This document shows, piece after piece, positions 48,266 to 58,829 of a stretch of 64,000 nucleotides of DNA. The notes beneath the pieces are model-generated. The model did no database searches. It was given only the letters and a program-made list of their open reading frames with translations, and was not told where the DNA came from. Position numbers and translations under genes: made by a program. Every line of letters starts with the position of its first letter. The first letter of the stretch is position 1. Origin of the DNA: Crambe crambe (Eukaryota; Porifera; Demospongiae; Poecilosclerida; Crambeidae); contig OZ004587.1 of NCBI GenBank assembly GCA_963924555.1, positions 2,232,001 through 2,296,000 on the forward strand, written 5' to 3'.

Positions 48266-48383
48266 ACTGTAAAAATGAAAGTGTGTACTGCACACTAATT
48301 GTCCCAATACACACACCAAAAACAAAAACTGTGTGCGTGTTGGGACAAATGGTGTGCAGTAAACACTTTCATTTTTACAGTGT
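48266..48383. repeat. Small TA-flanked foldback, CACTGTAAAAATG ends
   Basis: CACTGTAAAAATGAAAGTGT is matched by ACACTTTCATTTTTACAGTG, with TA on each side and an inner inverted pair (GTCCCAA...TTGGGAC). Related ends occur at 43971-44029 and 62855-62975. Confidence 0.65.
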
Positions 48384-48747
48384 ACTATAACCTTATAATC
48401 AACGATAAGGGACTTTTTTGTCAGTAAAATAGTGAACGAGGCTACCATAAAAGCTATACCTGTTATGCTTGAAATTTACACCTGCCTAAGATGAAAAAAA
48501 AAAAAATGAAAAAAAAAAAGAGGCCTGGGAATTGCTCAAAAGTAAATAAAGCATAATAGGCTCAAACCTATACGAGTCCTGTCTCACTATAGTCTCATGT
48601 AGCCAACCCTTTATATACCAACCACAAGGGAAGGAAAGGGTCTGGTAACATGTAATACTTGGACTTGTGCACTTGCGGAAAGTCTAATTATGATGTAATG
48701 GTAGCACGCATTAATAAAATATTAACCATGAGGTACTTAAAAATACG

Positions 48748-48953
48748 TAATGCTGCCTGTGTCAGTTGGGTGTTGGTTACTACCAGTTCTTCTAATGCTG
48801 CCTGTGTCAGTTGGGTGTTGGTTACTACCAGTTCTTCTGTTTAAGGAATACACTACTAAATACCAACCACCACCTTAGAAAAGCTTACCTTGTGTACTAA
48901 TAACCCTCAGGCAGACAATCAGAGAGTGCGGTACATAGCACTCTCTGATTGTC
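48748..48953. repeat. 45-bp tandem repeat and solo hairpin
   Basis: AATGCTGCCTGTGTCAGTTG... is doubled at about 48748-48837. 48914-48953 is a perfect 16-bp stem (GACAATCAGAGAGTGC and its complement) around GGTACATA, a solo HPE/element A head. Confidence 0.6.
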
Positions 48954-50279
48954 GGGTTAGTACAGAATGGGCGTGGCTTCTCTCATCAGGATATGCTATT
49001 CATTCAATCAGCAGACTTCTTGCTAATATAGTGTATTACATGTCTCCAGACCCTTTCCCTTCCCTTCATGGATGGTAAATGGTCAGCTGTGCCAGACTAG
49101 TTTTGCAAGCCACACCTATTCTTTCCTGGGCGGGGAAAGAAAAAGCAGATCTAGTTACATGGCAACTGCTCAACTAAACACATAATATTGTGTCCCCCAC
49201 CCCCTAACATAACATTGAGTTACATACTGACATGGAGTGTCTTGGACATTAGAACCATGCAGGAATTTGACCAAACCTTTCTTTCCTTCGCTCAATACTG
49301 ATAAAGAGTGAGACTAAAGTCCCCCTTGTTTGTGCCATGGTGTTTCATTACTGATCACATGCACTTGAGATGGATCTGTATTTTGAAGGTTGATATTCTC
49401 AACCCTCTAGCAACGTTTCACTGGGAGAAATGCTGTGACCTGCCGGACAATTATATGCCTGATGAATGCTTTCCGAGTGGATCCCCTAGTCTCGCTAGCC
49501 AGACTCCTTTTCTCCTCATTATCTTTGTACACACATATAAACGGGGCTATACAGATTCTCCATTGGGTACCAGCAGCTACTGTCCTCCAAGACTACCATG
49601 TATGCTCTCCGCCTCCCTCTAGACAATAGCTAGCTACCTTAGCAGCCATTTTATGTTCAAGGATCATAGTTTCAATCTGTACAGATCGAAACTATGATCC
49701 TTGAACAAACTTCTGACCACATTTTAGAGCTTAGACTAAAGAGCTATGATTAGAGATGCTACATAATTAGTAATTAGTGACTCAGAGGACTTAGCTAGCT
49801 AAGACACATTTTTTGATTATGAGTTCCAATTTGCAACTCAGATTATATTTTATAGTGTACAGCTCCACGCACAAACTGTTTCAGATGTCCATGAGGCAAT
49901 ATTCAATATTCAATATCAGTTTTTTTGTAGCTACTTTGGATACCAAGCCTACGTGAATTTCAAGCGTAAAAAATCAATGCTGAAGCCTTTAACATTTTTG
50001 GGGTTATTTTTGTCCGAAATGGCTTGATGACAAAATTAGATGAGGGAGGTGACGGTATTAAGTTTGCTCAGCCTTAGCAGTATTTCTTATTGTTGTACTT
50101 CCATCCCCCCCAACAAATAATCCTAGCTAAATCTATCTTAGCTACCACGATAATTCTCACCTATGTAATACTTTTGCTGATATCTGGCCTTCTATTTCAC
50201 TCGACTCGCACACCGCAGAATGAAAACTCTCGCCCGATCAATCATGTGACTTATGTCACATGATTGATTATGCATGTGC

Positions 50280-50712
50280 GCATGCGCATATTTTATTATG
50301 CATATTTTATTATAGAATAGCAGCTGCGGTTGCTAAGGAGTCTAGCTGGATAAAACTCTGGGACGCAGCCCTGGATAGAGGCACAGCCGGCACCACTGCC
50401 TTACAGAACCTGTATAGGGAGCTGACCAGGCCCTCATATGGTTCCAGCCCTTGCCCTCGATGTGATGTGTCAGATTTGGAGGGCAATTCGTACTTTGAAC
50501 ACTATATCACAACTCACTCCTCCCTCATGAATGTGGACAGGATCCTCTCTGCTCTGTCATCATCAGAACCTGACTTATCACTTGTTATAAATCATTTTTA
50601 TGTTACACCTGAGTAGCCTCCCTCAGTCACTTGACATTCTTTTTTCCCCGTTTATTTTGCATATGCCCTTTGGGCTTTACATTGCTTGATTGATTGATTG
50701 ATTGATTGATAT
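50280..50712 (+). pseudogene. 3' end of a non-LTR retrotransposon
   Basis: The open frame to 50616 reads SSWIKLWDAALDRG, a zinc-finger motif CPRCDVSDLEGNSYFEHYIT then TH (C-x2-C-x11-H-x4-H), and ends at a stop. A short 3' tail follows with GGGCTTTACATTGC and then (TTGA)n, the kind of simple-repeat terminus many LINEs have. The 5' part is absent, as expected for a truncated insertion. The fragment at 50873-51361 is its paralogue on the other strand. Confidence 0.55.
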
Positions 50713-50872
50713 GCAGACTATAGCTTGAGGTGCAGATGCAGAAGACCGTATGGCAAGCCATCAGTATCAAAAATAAATTCAGATGTACTTCCCGCACCTA
50801 CGTCTTAAACGTACGTCCGAAATAAACACGTAGGCCTACGTCCGAAATTCAAAATTCAAAATTTCAAAATTT

Positions 50873-51361
50873 CATTGTAAAGCCCGCAAGGGATACATAC
50901 AGAGAGAACATAATATGAAATAACCAGGCTTATGATGTGACATGATACAATAACTTGCTATAGAGTTGTGTGCAATATTGTTCTAAGTGATAGTGCCTTT
51001 TCAAAGGTTTCCTCGGAAGGAGTTGTGAGAAGGTGCAGCAGGTGCTTGAGTTCGCAGCCGAGGTGAACACAGGACAGACAAAGTCATCTGTGAACACTGG
51101 GATGGTGATAACGCGAAGGACTGTGGCAATTGCCCTGGCGCCTCGAATACCTTGCTCCCTGGCCTCATCCCATAGTCTCATCCAACTGATATCACGGGAG
51201 AGAGCAGCAAGGTTCTCACGTGAAGACACTAGGGACCAAATGTAGTCACGATCAGCAGCCTGGAGTTTGTCTTTGACTGCTCTCAGGGTGAGATGATTTT
51301 GAAAATACGCATGCGCAGTTAACGACATTCCAGCTAGCAGCTGCATGCTTGCGGCAATCAC
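50873..51361 (-). pseudogene. Non-LTR retrotransposon 3' fragment inside the left TIR
   Basis: The frame contains SSRENLAALSRDISWMRLWD and EQGIRGARAIATVL, paralogous to 50280-50616. Then FVCPV leads into a frame-shifted finger region. The tail carries GGGCTTTACAATGAAATTTT repeats and abuts the TIR sub-repeats directly. Confidence 0.5.
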
Positions 51362-51699
51362 TCTATAGAAGTGATTGAACAGAAGGAATTAGAAGCGTAC
51401 ATCAAGAGCAAACTTCCTTGTTCGAGTTCCAACTCCCCACTCTTGCTACCATATGACGATGGTTGTCCTCAGGTGCGGGGTAATTATATATTATCAGGGC
51501 TTGGCCGACGTCCTATAGCACATACTTGTGATTGTACTCTTGAACTCCCCACAACATATATGAACTATGATCCAATCGATTCTTAGCAAAGTTAATAAAG
51601 AGTTTTCTTTTTGAATGGATGCACTGTGACTGAACTGCTAACATAGGCTGGTCATCTAGCTAGCTTATCATGTATCTGAATTTTATAATAATAATAATA

Positions 51700-52600
51700 A
51701 TAAACCAAAAAATTACACTTGGGTTAATGTAGAGCGATATGTATTGTAATGTTTCTTCATAAATGTCTATGCCATGGTTATCTGATGAACCAAGTGGATT
51801 GATGGGGCTCTGATATCTTGATCAGAAAATTTAATTCTGTTTTCAGGAACCACCACTCCATCCTGATCATCAGTCTCAAGAGTTCCATCCAGATCTACAC
51901 CATAGTTAGTATCAACAGAATCATCAAGTCAAGGGCATCAATATTGGAATTCTGTAGTATCAAACAAACAGCAGTGCATGTATAATTGTTGAGGGGTTTT
52001 ATGGTTGGCAGTTCTTATGGAATGATTGTTCCAACCTTGAGAAAACTCGATCAAACTTCTGTTAATTCTTGGGATGTATACATAATGCAGAGCCCACAAA
52101 ATCTAGTAACTCTTGCTCCTCCATTAAGAAAATCTCGTACACACTAGAAGCACGATTGTTGGAAGTGCATCTTAAATAGATTATTAGCCGACTATAACCA
52201 TCGATGGCACCATTCTCCATCTAATCAGTTTATGGTGAGAGTCTGATAAATGATAAACACAGCACAAAGAAAGGCTTTTAATAAATTAATGGTATAGCTA
52301 TAATGAGTTAGGTCCAGGTACTGAATAAGGTTGCCATCTAATAGAGCCTGGTAAGCATCACAACACAATGGATTTCAGTACATTTCGTACTCTTTCTCTG
52401 GATAATATTACCTAGCCACTTGATATACATATGTACCTGTAGAGAGTCATTCTACTGATACCAATTATTGCTGCAATTTCTGTCCATTAATAAAGGAAAG
52501 AGATGACAAGTATTTGGAAACATCAAAAGAGGGTCTTCCTCGACCAGTCGACAACATCATAATTATGTGGACGTGGTGAATATTGGTGATGATCACCTTC
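51700..52600 (-). pseudogene. Decayed HTH plus rve integrase transposase
   Basis: Scattered frames preserve STGRGRPSFDVSKYL (52540), a helix-turn-helix IAAIIGISRMTLYRY (about 52430-52475), DGYSRLIIYLRCTSNNRAS (about 52130-52200, first catalytic Asp of the rve fold) and, further on, a region with IPRINRSLIEF-like and NNHSIRTANHKTPQQLYMH (about 51990-52080). This order is that of the animal HTH + integrase-core proteins. Stops and frameshifts make it a pseudogene. Little else is recoverable between these islands. Confidence 0.6.
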
Positions 52601-52887
52601 CAGCATTGTTATATTATACTCCTCCCACTTTTTTTTGCATAGTATGCAAACGTTTCAAAAGCTGAGATAAAGAAGCTATACATTCTTGCAGCTCTGATTG
52701 TTCCGAACTTCTACTAATGCTATCAAGCAAGCAAACTGGAACAAGTAGAAATGCACAGCTCAAGTCCCTCAATAACATATTCAGAGTGGCTATGCCAAAC
52801 TGCCGCTCGGCTCCTTCGCGCGAATTCGGTGAATTGAACTTGTATACTGCTCATGTGATAATCATGTGATAAAAAAAGGGGGGAAAT

Positions 52888-53202
52888 GTGCTCAAGAAGT
52901 ATGCGCGCGTGCGCAGAAGGGTTGGTGAGGGGAGAAAGATAGCAGCACACCAAGAAGCATGCCAGGCGGTGGGGATGTCATTTGTCCCCCTTGTGGTGGA
53001 GTCGCTGGGAGGCTGGAGTGAGGAGGCTGCCCTTACCATTTCAAGAATTGGCCGCCTCCTGGGGCAGAGAACTGGTTCATCACCAGGAGAAACTACTCGT
53101 CATCTTTTCCAGAGACTATCTGTGGCCCTCTGGAGGGGTAATGCCACCCTTTGGCTTAACCGCCTTCCAACTCACTCTCCCTGGGTGGATGGTATCATCT
53201 AA
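52888..53202 (+). pseudogene. C-terminal fragment of a retroelement ORF inside the right TIR
   Basis: The frame reads HQEACQAVGMSFVPLVVESL, GGWSEEAALTISRIGRLLGQ and TRHLFQRLSVALWRGNATL. I recognise this as the terminal region of reverse-transcriptase-bearing ORFs of invertebrate non-LTR elements (recollection, not a search). A short 3' sequence ending in A-rich DNA (about 53270-53293) abuts the TIR. Confidence 0.4.
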
Positions 53203-54551
53203 CTGTCTTTTCATCCAATATTTATTACTGTTGCTAGCTAGTCTAGCCTTTGTGATAAAATTAATTGATATGTAAAAAAATATAAAAAAAAGAATGAAAT
53301 TAGACGTACAGTACTGTACGTGTTTATTTCGGACGTACGTTTTAACGGTGTTTCGAAGGTACGTTTCGGACGTACATCTGAATATAATTTTGATACTGAT
53401 GGCTTGCCATAAGACCGATTGTGTGCACAAGTACGTACAAGTACGTACGTACGTACGTAGAAGTATATCCAAATGATGTAATGCATAACTAGGGTATGTT
53501 CGTGTAACATATTCAATCGGCGAGCGAAGCAGTTGGTGAAAGTCATTTGTACTTTGACTTTATTGCAGCTGTATACATAGGAGGCTGTATAATGCTTACC
53601 ACAAGCCGCCAAGCGCCTGCAATCCACTTAACGCCTCTATGCACTGGTAATGGAGTGCACTCTGCCCAGTCAAGTTAGGCTAGGGGGTGGAGGATGTCAA
53701 CCTGTAGAGGTATAGTAGAGAATAGTTACCTTGCACACATGCATGACAAAATGCTGTAGAAAGCAATAAGCTCTAGCTGTTTGTTTTAAGTGCTATGGGC
53801 ATGTTTCATTTGTGGGGTCAAAGGTCAAACGAACGTATGCGCATGCGTATTATTAATTATGCCTGCTAGCTATTGACGTACGTATATATATGTGACAGGA
53901 TTTGGAAAAAAGGGGAATATCGCGCAAAATTTAAAATTGAGTTATTTACATAGCGTGGTAGTTCATACCTCGGGGAGTAGATTGGTACTAGGCCCGAAGC
54001 CAAATTCTAAACGATCACAAGTTACACGCGCGCTGAAATTCTTTGCCTCAGGAGGAAGTTAAATCATTGATTACTTCATTTCCTCTTCTTTAGTCTTGAC
54101 CCGTAATCTTTCACGTAGTTCCGCGTTATGGATTACATCATTGATTTAAATGTAACCGCGTGGTAGCAAGAAAGGAAGGAGAAGGAAGCTTTCTTTTGTA
54201 TGTGTTTAGTCATTCATGTAACCCTACCTCTAGCAACTGACTAAGTCTGGAAATGAACTACTACTGGAAGAATACAAGAGGTAATTTTTTAAAGGGCAGT
54301 ATTGAAGTTTAACTGTTTATGAAGCTTACCAAGTAACTGCTATTTCGCTTATCTCTAGCGCTTCTATAACCTTAAAAATAGGCTATTCTGAAGCAGAGAG
54401 GATGAAGCACTACTATTAGGTGAGTTACTTTGTTAAGCTGAAGCTGTAAGATACCTTGTATGTTATGCTTTTTAGCTTGTAACCTTGTAATCTACCATGA
54501 GAAAGGATCAAGAACACATGGGGTAAGAACTTTATTGTAAAGTTAGGTACC

Positions 54552-54941
54552 TCACTTATTGATGTCGTGTTCTTTTGTAATGAGCTGATCTCCTTTCCGC
54601 ACACATCCACACCCCCTCTCCATGAACTGCCCCACAAACAAATCTTCCTTCATCTCACCCGGCATCAGCTCAAATTTCACCTCACCACCAAAGTCCACAC
54701 GCCTCATTGCCTCCTCAACCAACTCCTCAGTGCTCAACTCTACATACTCGTCACCATCTCCTCCATTCATATCACATGCACCTCTACCACTTTCCACCTC
54801 TATACCGCTACTACTCCCTCCCTCTGTACAAGCCACTCCAACCTCACCATTCTCTCCCAACCAGTCATCAAACCTCCCATGCACACCATCATCCACCAAA
54901 TGTGCACCACTATTGTGGAGGTAAGATGTACCTATGTAAGA
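54552..54941 (-). CDS. Unknown protein in TIR element, C-terminal exon
   Basis: After an acceptor-like CTATCTTACATAG near 54942 the frame reads TSYLHNSGAHLVDDGVHGRF, DDWLGENGEVGVACTEGG, a Glu-rich segment (ELSTEELVEEAMRRVDFG) and a basic, cysteine-containing end (MERGCGCVRKGDQLI), stopping at 54552. An AATAAA signal follows at about 54525 on the same strand. Codon use and the lack of stops suggest a real protein. Its role in the element (accessory or transposase remnant) is unknown. Confidence 0.4.
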   Translation of the reverse strand, partial: SYIGTSYLHNSGAHLVDDGVHGRFDDWLGENGEVGVACTEGGSSSGIEVESGRGACDMNGGDGDEYVELSTEELVEEAMRRVDFGGEVKFELMPGEMKEDLFVGQFMERGCGCVRKGDQLITKEHDINK

Positions 54942-55349
54942 TAGTTTACTTATCATAACTACCCTTTGTTGTACTACAATTTAATTATTCGTTCATTGCA
55001 CTAACTTAGATCCCTTTCTTAATAATGCACACTTAACTACCCCTTTCTTTACAGTGCACACTTATCCTTTGTATTGTGTAATCTATTTAATTATTCATCC
55101 GTTGTATCTAACATTACTTCTATAGATCCCTTTCTTAATGATGCACACCTAACATCCTATCTCAAAACAAAATTCAGTATCACTCTTGTTATAATGAGCA
55201 CTAAAGAGCACTAAAGCCATTAATGGTGTTGCATAAGTTTTCTTAGCAGTGAGCTTAACTTTGTTGTTCTCCTTTTGCTCGTATGAATACCGTAAAATTT
55301 TCTAACTTAAACATATCCAGCTACAATCAATTTAAATCATTTTTAAGTC

Positions 55350-55559
55350 TTATTTAAGTCTTAAATACAATAAACCTCTCTCTTCAGGTTCGGAGATTCC
55401 AAAATCGTCATTGACATCATCCAGCTGCTCCTCATCATCTCTGCAAGAAGGGTCAAAGAAGTCACTGATGACCTCCATCATAGACTCCTGATCATCTTTA
55501 GAGAGTTGCAGAAGCTGATTGATAGCTGTTGCTGCTTCACTAGCACAATACTTAGCCAT
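55350..55559 (-). CDS. Unknown protein in TIR element, N-terminal exon
   Basis: From ATG at 55559 the frame reads MAKYCASEAATAINQLLQLS, KDDQESMMEVISDFFDP, then an acidic stretch (CRDDEEQLDDVNDD). It looks helical and acidic. A donor-like GAGAGAG/GTTTATTG occurs near 55378, but it is weak; the frame otherwise runs to a stop at 55350. Family not recognised. Confidence 0.4.
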   Translation of the reverse strand: MAKYCASEAATAINQLLQLSKDDQESMMEVISDFFDPSCRDDEEQLDDVNDDFGISEPEERGLLYLRLK

Positions 55560-56020
55560 TGAAATTCAATACTACTATGAATTGTATTTTGTGGTTACTG
55601 TGGTAACAAAAAATTAAACAAGGGAAAGTCCCAGATTAACCGCGCACTACTAGGTTTACGTAAGCCGTAAATTGTAACGTAGAGTCCGTTTATACGCTTG
55701 GTAAGTTTTTGAAGAAACTTCTAACAGCGCGCTTGCCTACTTCTAATGGTTTCTGACTCTTCAAACTTGGCATGGAAGTAGACCAAAGATCTAAGATATA
55801 TTTGAGGTAAAAAAAAATTCTTAGAATAAAAAAATTTTTTTTGGTTGAGCACACTAAAACATGTCATTATTGCATATTGATAAGCGCGCGATATTCCCCT
55901 TTTTCCTAAATCCTGTCACATATTATATATCTCGAGCTCCCGTTGACATGACCAGAGAGTGGCTCGCTTCGCTCGCCAATGATGTAATGCATAATGATGT
56001 AATGTGTAATTTCATATAAT

Positions 56021-56410
56021 CAGAGATTAACACTCTCTAAGTAGGGATGGCAGGTCAAAGGTCATTAAGACTGTATAAACTTTAAACTCTTCTTTCTCTT
56101 CTACCCTTACTCTACAGGTTCTCACAAGTCATGGCCCTATCCCTACATCTACACAGAAGACAGGACAATGTATAATAATCTAAAATTCATTCTATAACAT
56201 CAACAAAAAAATTTTTTCAAAAATTGACTTTTGTTCTAGTTTTTCAACATAATAATAATCAGATCGGCGTACTGACTAACTGGCTATAGTTGTCACAATT
56301 ATAACATGGCGATTAGATGGAGCGGTACTTAGAGGCTGATCTTTTGCTATTCGTTTTCACTAAGGTTATACTTCACAATTCATCAGCCATTTTGAAGCCT
56401 GTGCGTTATT
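56021..56410 (+). repeat. HPE copy 4
   Basis: A worn hairpin (CAGAGATTAACACTCTCTAA) is followed by GTAGGGATGGCAGGTCAAAG and the full HPE body through GGCTGATCTTTTGCTATT. Confidence 0.65.
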
Positions 56411-56776
56411 ACGCACGTGCTAGCTTCTTTTGAAGTGCAGCTGCTTTTAAAGTGCAATCCTTCTATCTACCTCTGAATCAAAAAATTAAGTAACAGTCAC
56501 TCTTCTGAGACACAAGGTCAAGGTCTTCTGCTGTTTGTTCAACAAGGTATGTTATACTCACTCTTTCCTTTGTTTGACTCCTGAGTCCAGTGCTTCTTTT
56601 AATTTTATAATCAGCTGCTTGCAACTTTGGAACTGTTTCCTTACAATTCCAGTGCTCTGCAGCTATTTGTACAAAAAAATGTGTTCAGTGTCAACCATAT
56701 TCACTCTTTCATAAGTGTTTCTTTCTCTGACTACGTAGCACTATCAGTTTGGAACTACTCCACTGATCTCAACCAG

Positions 56777-57237
56777 TGCCACCTCCAGCTGCACACCCCC
56801 TCCCAAAAGGTAAGCAACTAACTAGCTATACATAACACATATCACGACCTTACAATTACATCATCCAGTGCCACCTCCCTTTGCACACCCCCTCCCAGAA
56901 GGTAAGTAACTAAAGATAACAATTTCATTACTCATACAATTACATCATCCAGTGCCACCTCCAGCTGTGCGCCCCCTCCCAGAAGGTAAAGAATTATACA
57001 TAGATAACATATTTCATTACTCTTATATCCAGTGCCACCTCCAGCTGCGCACCCCCTCCCAGAAGGTAAGCAACTATAGATAACACATTTCATTACTCTT
57101 ACAATTACGTCATCCAGTACCACCTACTGCACACCCCCTCGGCCTCCCAGAAGGTAAGCAACTATAAATAAAACATTTCATGATCTTACGATTACATCAT
57201 CCAGTGCCACCTCCAGCTGCGCACCCCCTCCCAGAAG
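56777..57237 (+). CDS. Tandem array of 33-36 nt exon-like units separated by tiny intron-like spacers
   Basis: Six units: 56777-56809, 56869-56901, 56953-56985, 57033-57065, 57118-57153 and 57205-57237. Each is preceded by CAG (usually TCATCCAG) and followed by GTAA(G/A), so each reads as an exon. Unit lengths are all multiples of three (33 or 36). In one frame they read PPPAAHPLPE-like proline-rich repeats. Spacers are 59, 51, 47, 52 and 51 nt and resemble one another (CAACTATAGATAACA...TTACAATTACATCAT), so the whole exon-intron unit was duplicated. More donor/acceptor-bounded small segments follow (57436-57459, 57510-57538), and possible exons precede it from about 56500. Start, stop and frame are unproven. 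Confidence 0.5.
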
Positions 57238-57639
57238 GTAAGCAACTAACTATAGATAGCATCTTACAATTACTTCATCCCCAACTGCACACCCTCACCC
57301 AGGGTGGAGGGCTAGGGCCAGGGCCAGGCGCAGAGGGAGGGGTGTTCGATTCTGCCCATTCCCATGTGAGTACATACTTAACCATTTTCCACCAACACAT
57401 TATATAACATGTATCACCATAATCTTTAATTCCAGACCCTAATATGTATCGAGGAAACTGTAAGTAATATAAAATCACTTAGCTATATATAGCTACTTGT
57501 CTTTTCCAGTGCATTTCCACTATCATCAAAAATAAAAAGTAAGTCACGCACTCAAACACTATAAAACATTTCATTTGTATCTCAATACTTGCAGAAATTC
57601 TCTAACTCAAGGCAAGCATAAAGCTGCTATAGCTTGGCT

Positions 57640-58200
57640 TCATTTAACCCTATTACTTTATAGATATATATATCTCGCGATCATCACGTACACAAACAGC
57701 AGATCTCTATACTAAGCTTCTGCACAAAATCTTGCTACATCAAATGTGCATGCGCATCACAAATTGCTACTCTCATTTGCTCATTCCCCATACCCTTCGT
57801 CGTGCAAGACAACCAAACCTCAACACTCATTTGCACTGCACATGCTCATCCCTCATACCCTCCTCCCTCATATGCAAGACAACAAAATCTCCAACAACTA
57901 TTATTGATTCATTTCCTTCTGCTCCTCCACTCTAATGTTTTCACTCCTCAGTACTGTATTCACTACAGATACTCCTCCTTCATGTCAGTCATACTCTCCT
58001 CCCTCAAGACAACAAAACATTCTTCACTCCTATGCTTGCAAACAATAAACCCTCAGCACACATGCATGAGAGGGTACTCTCAATAAAAAAAAAACTGCCC
58101 AACCACTCCTTATTGCACATGCCCCCACATATTAATTGGAAAAAAAACAAAACAAAAAAAAAAAACGCCAATAGCTAATTAGCTAAGTGTCCAGCCATTC
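57640..58200. repeat. Degenerate CTCATACCCTCCTCCCTCAAG repeats
   Basis: Variants of CATACTCTCCTCCCTCAAG followed by ACAACAAA(A/C)CT occur several times here and at 20195-20380, 44830-44880 and 49580-49630. No gene is supported. Confidence 0.35.
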
Positions 58201-58479
58201 ATTTCTTCCAGGTTCTTCTTCACTACTGCACCTTCTCGTTCTGAAACCTCATCAGTCAATCATCCCTGAGGAATATAACATTCAAAATTAATCGTTCAGC
58301 TTTTCTTAGCAAGGGAATGCATATAATTAGCTATTTGCAAACCATAGGTGCAGGGTATGAAGGAATAGCTACTTCTTATGAATATGAATAATACACAAAT
58401 ATTGTTAATAATCTTCCATATCCAGTGCTATGTACTTACCAAATTAAGAACATTTCAGAAAATATATTTTTTAATTTTT

Positions 58480-58820
58480 AAATATTATCAATTTATAATA
58501 GCTAATTACAAAGAAAAAGAATGGAAACAAGTAAGTGCAAAAAATTTCTTCTAAATAAAAAGTGAAGTAGGGATAGCCATAAAATTTAGCTGCATTCCTA
58601 TCACTCCTACCCCTCCTAATTTCAATATCCATGCCCATATATATACCCAACTTACGTAAATCCCTACTCTTCACTCCCCCTTCAGCAATAAGTGAGTCAA
58701 GTAATCCCTTACCCATACCCATCACCAAACTCAAGAATCACAGCAATCATATTATTACAAAACTACTACTCCTACTTCACTCCTAAGGAGGCCTAGGAGT
58801 GAAGTAGGAGTAGTAGTTTT
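58480..58820. repeat. P2 palindrome, one arm truncated
   Basis: The full left arm with cap (CAAAAAATTTCTTCTAAATA, GTAGGGATAGCC) and the centre CTCCTAAGGAGGCCTAGGAG are present. The right arm stops after about 27 bp at GTAGTAGTTTTGTT. Confidence 0.75.
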
Positions 58821-58829
58821 GTTTAGTTG

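Larger units (their letters stand above)
44750..50240. repeat. Two paralogous segments (44750-45362 + 47590-47760, and 49490-50240)
   Basis: Shared blocks in order: CTCCAAGACTACCATG, TGAACAAACTTCTG, CATGAGGCAATATTCAAT, TGTCCGAAATGGCT, GATGAGGGAGGTGACGG, ATTAAGTTT(A/G)CTCAGCCT, GATAATTCTCACCTATGTA. The first copy is interrupted by a 2.2-kb insertion; the second is not. Confidence 0.75.
50749..53411 (-). mobile_element. rve-integrase DNA transposon with about 110-bp TIRs and 6-bp duplication (IS3EU-like)
   Basis: The left end TATGGCAAGCCATCAGTATC and its inverse GATACTGATGGCTTGCCATA at 53392-53411 are exact. The TIRs extend to about 110 bp and contain repeated ACGTCCGAAA units, likely transposase sites. 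AGACCG flanks both sides (50743-50748 and 53412-53417). A decayed HTH plus rve-type integrase lies inside (minus). A 6-bp duplication with an IS3-like integrase fits what I recall of the IS3EU superfamily. Polintons also duplicate 6 bp but are far larger and begin AG. Confidence 0.65.
53891..55920 (-). mobile_element. 2.0-kb TIR element with an unknown two-exon gene
   Basis: TGTGACAGGATTTGGAAAAA at the left and its inverse TTTTTCCTAAATCCTGTCACA at the right, continuing to GGGGAATATCGCGC, form TIRs of about 35 bp. The flanks are AT-rich and similar (GTATATATA / TATTATATA) but not an exact duplication. It contains two minus-strand coding segments and no known transposase domain. Confidence 0.65.

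Noticed and set aside
50749-53411. Polinton/Maverick identity
   Set aside because: The 6-bp duplication and rve integrase fit, but the length is only 2.7 kb, the ends are not AG...CT, and no capsid, ATPase or polymerase gene is visible.
56777-57237. CRISPR-like regular repeats
   Set aside because: The genome is eukaryotic, the spacers are similar to each other, and the units carry splice signals; it is a tandem exon-intron repeat.
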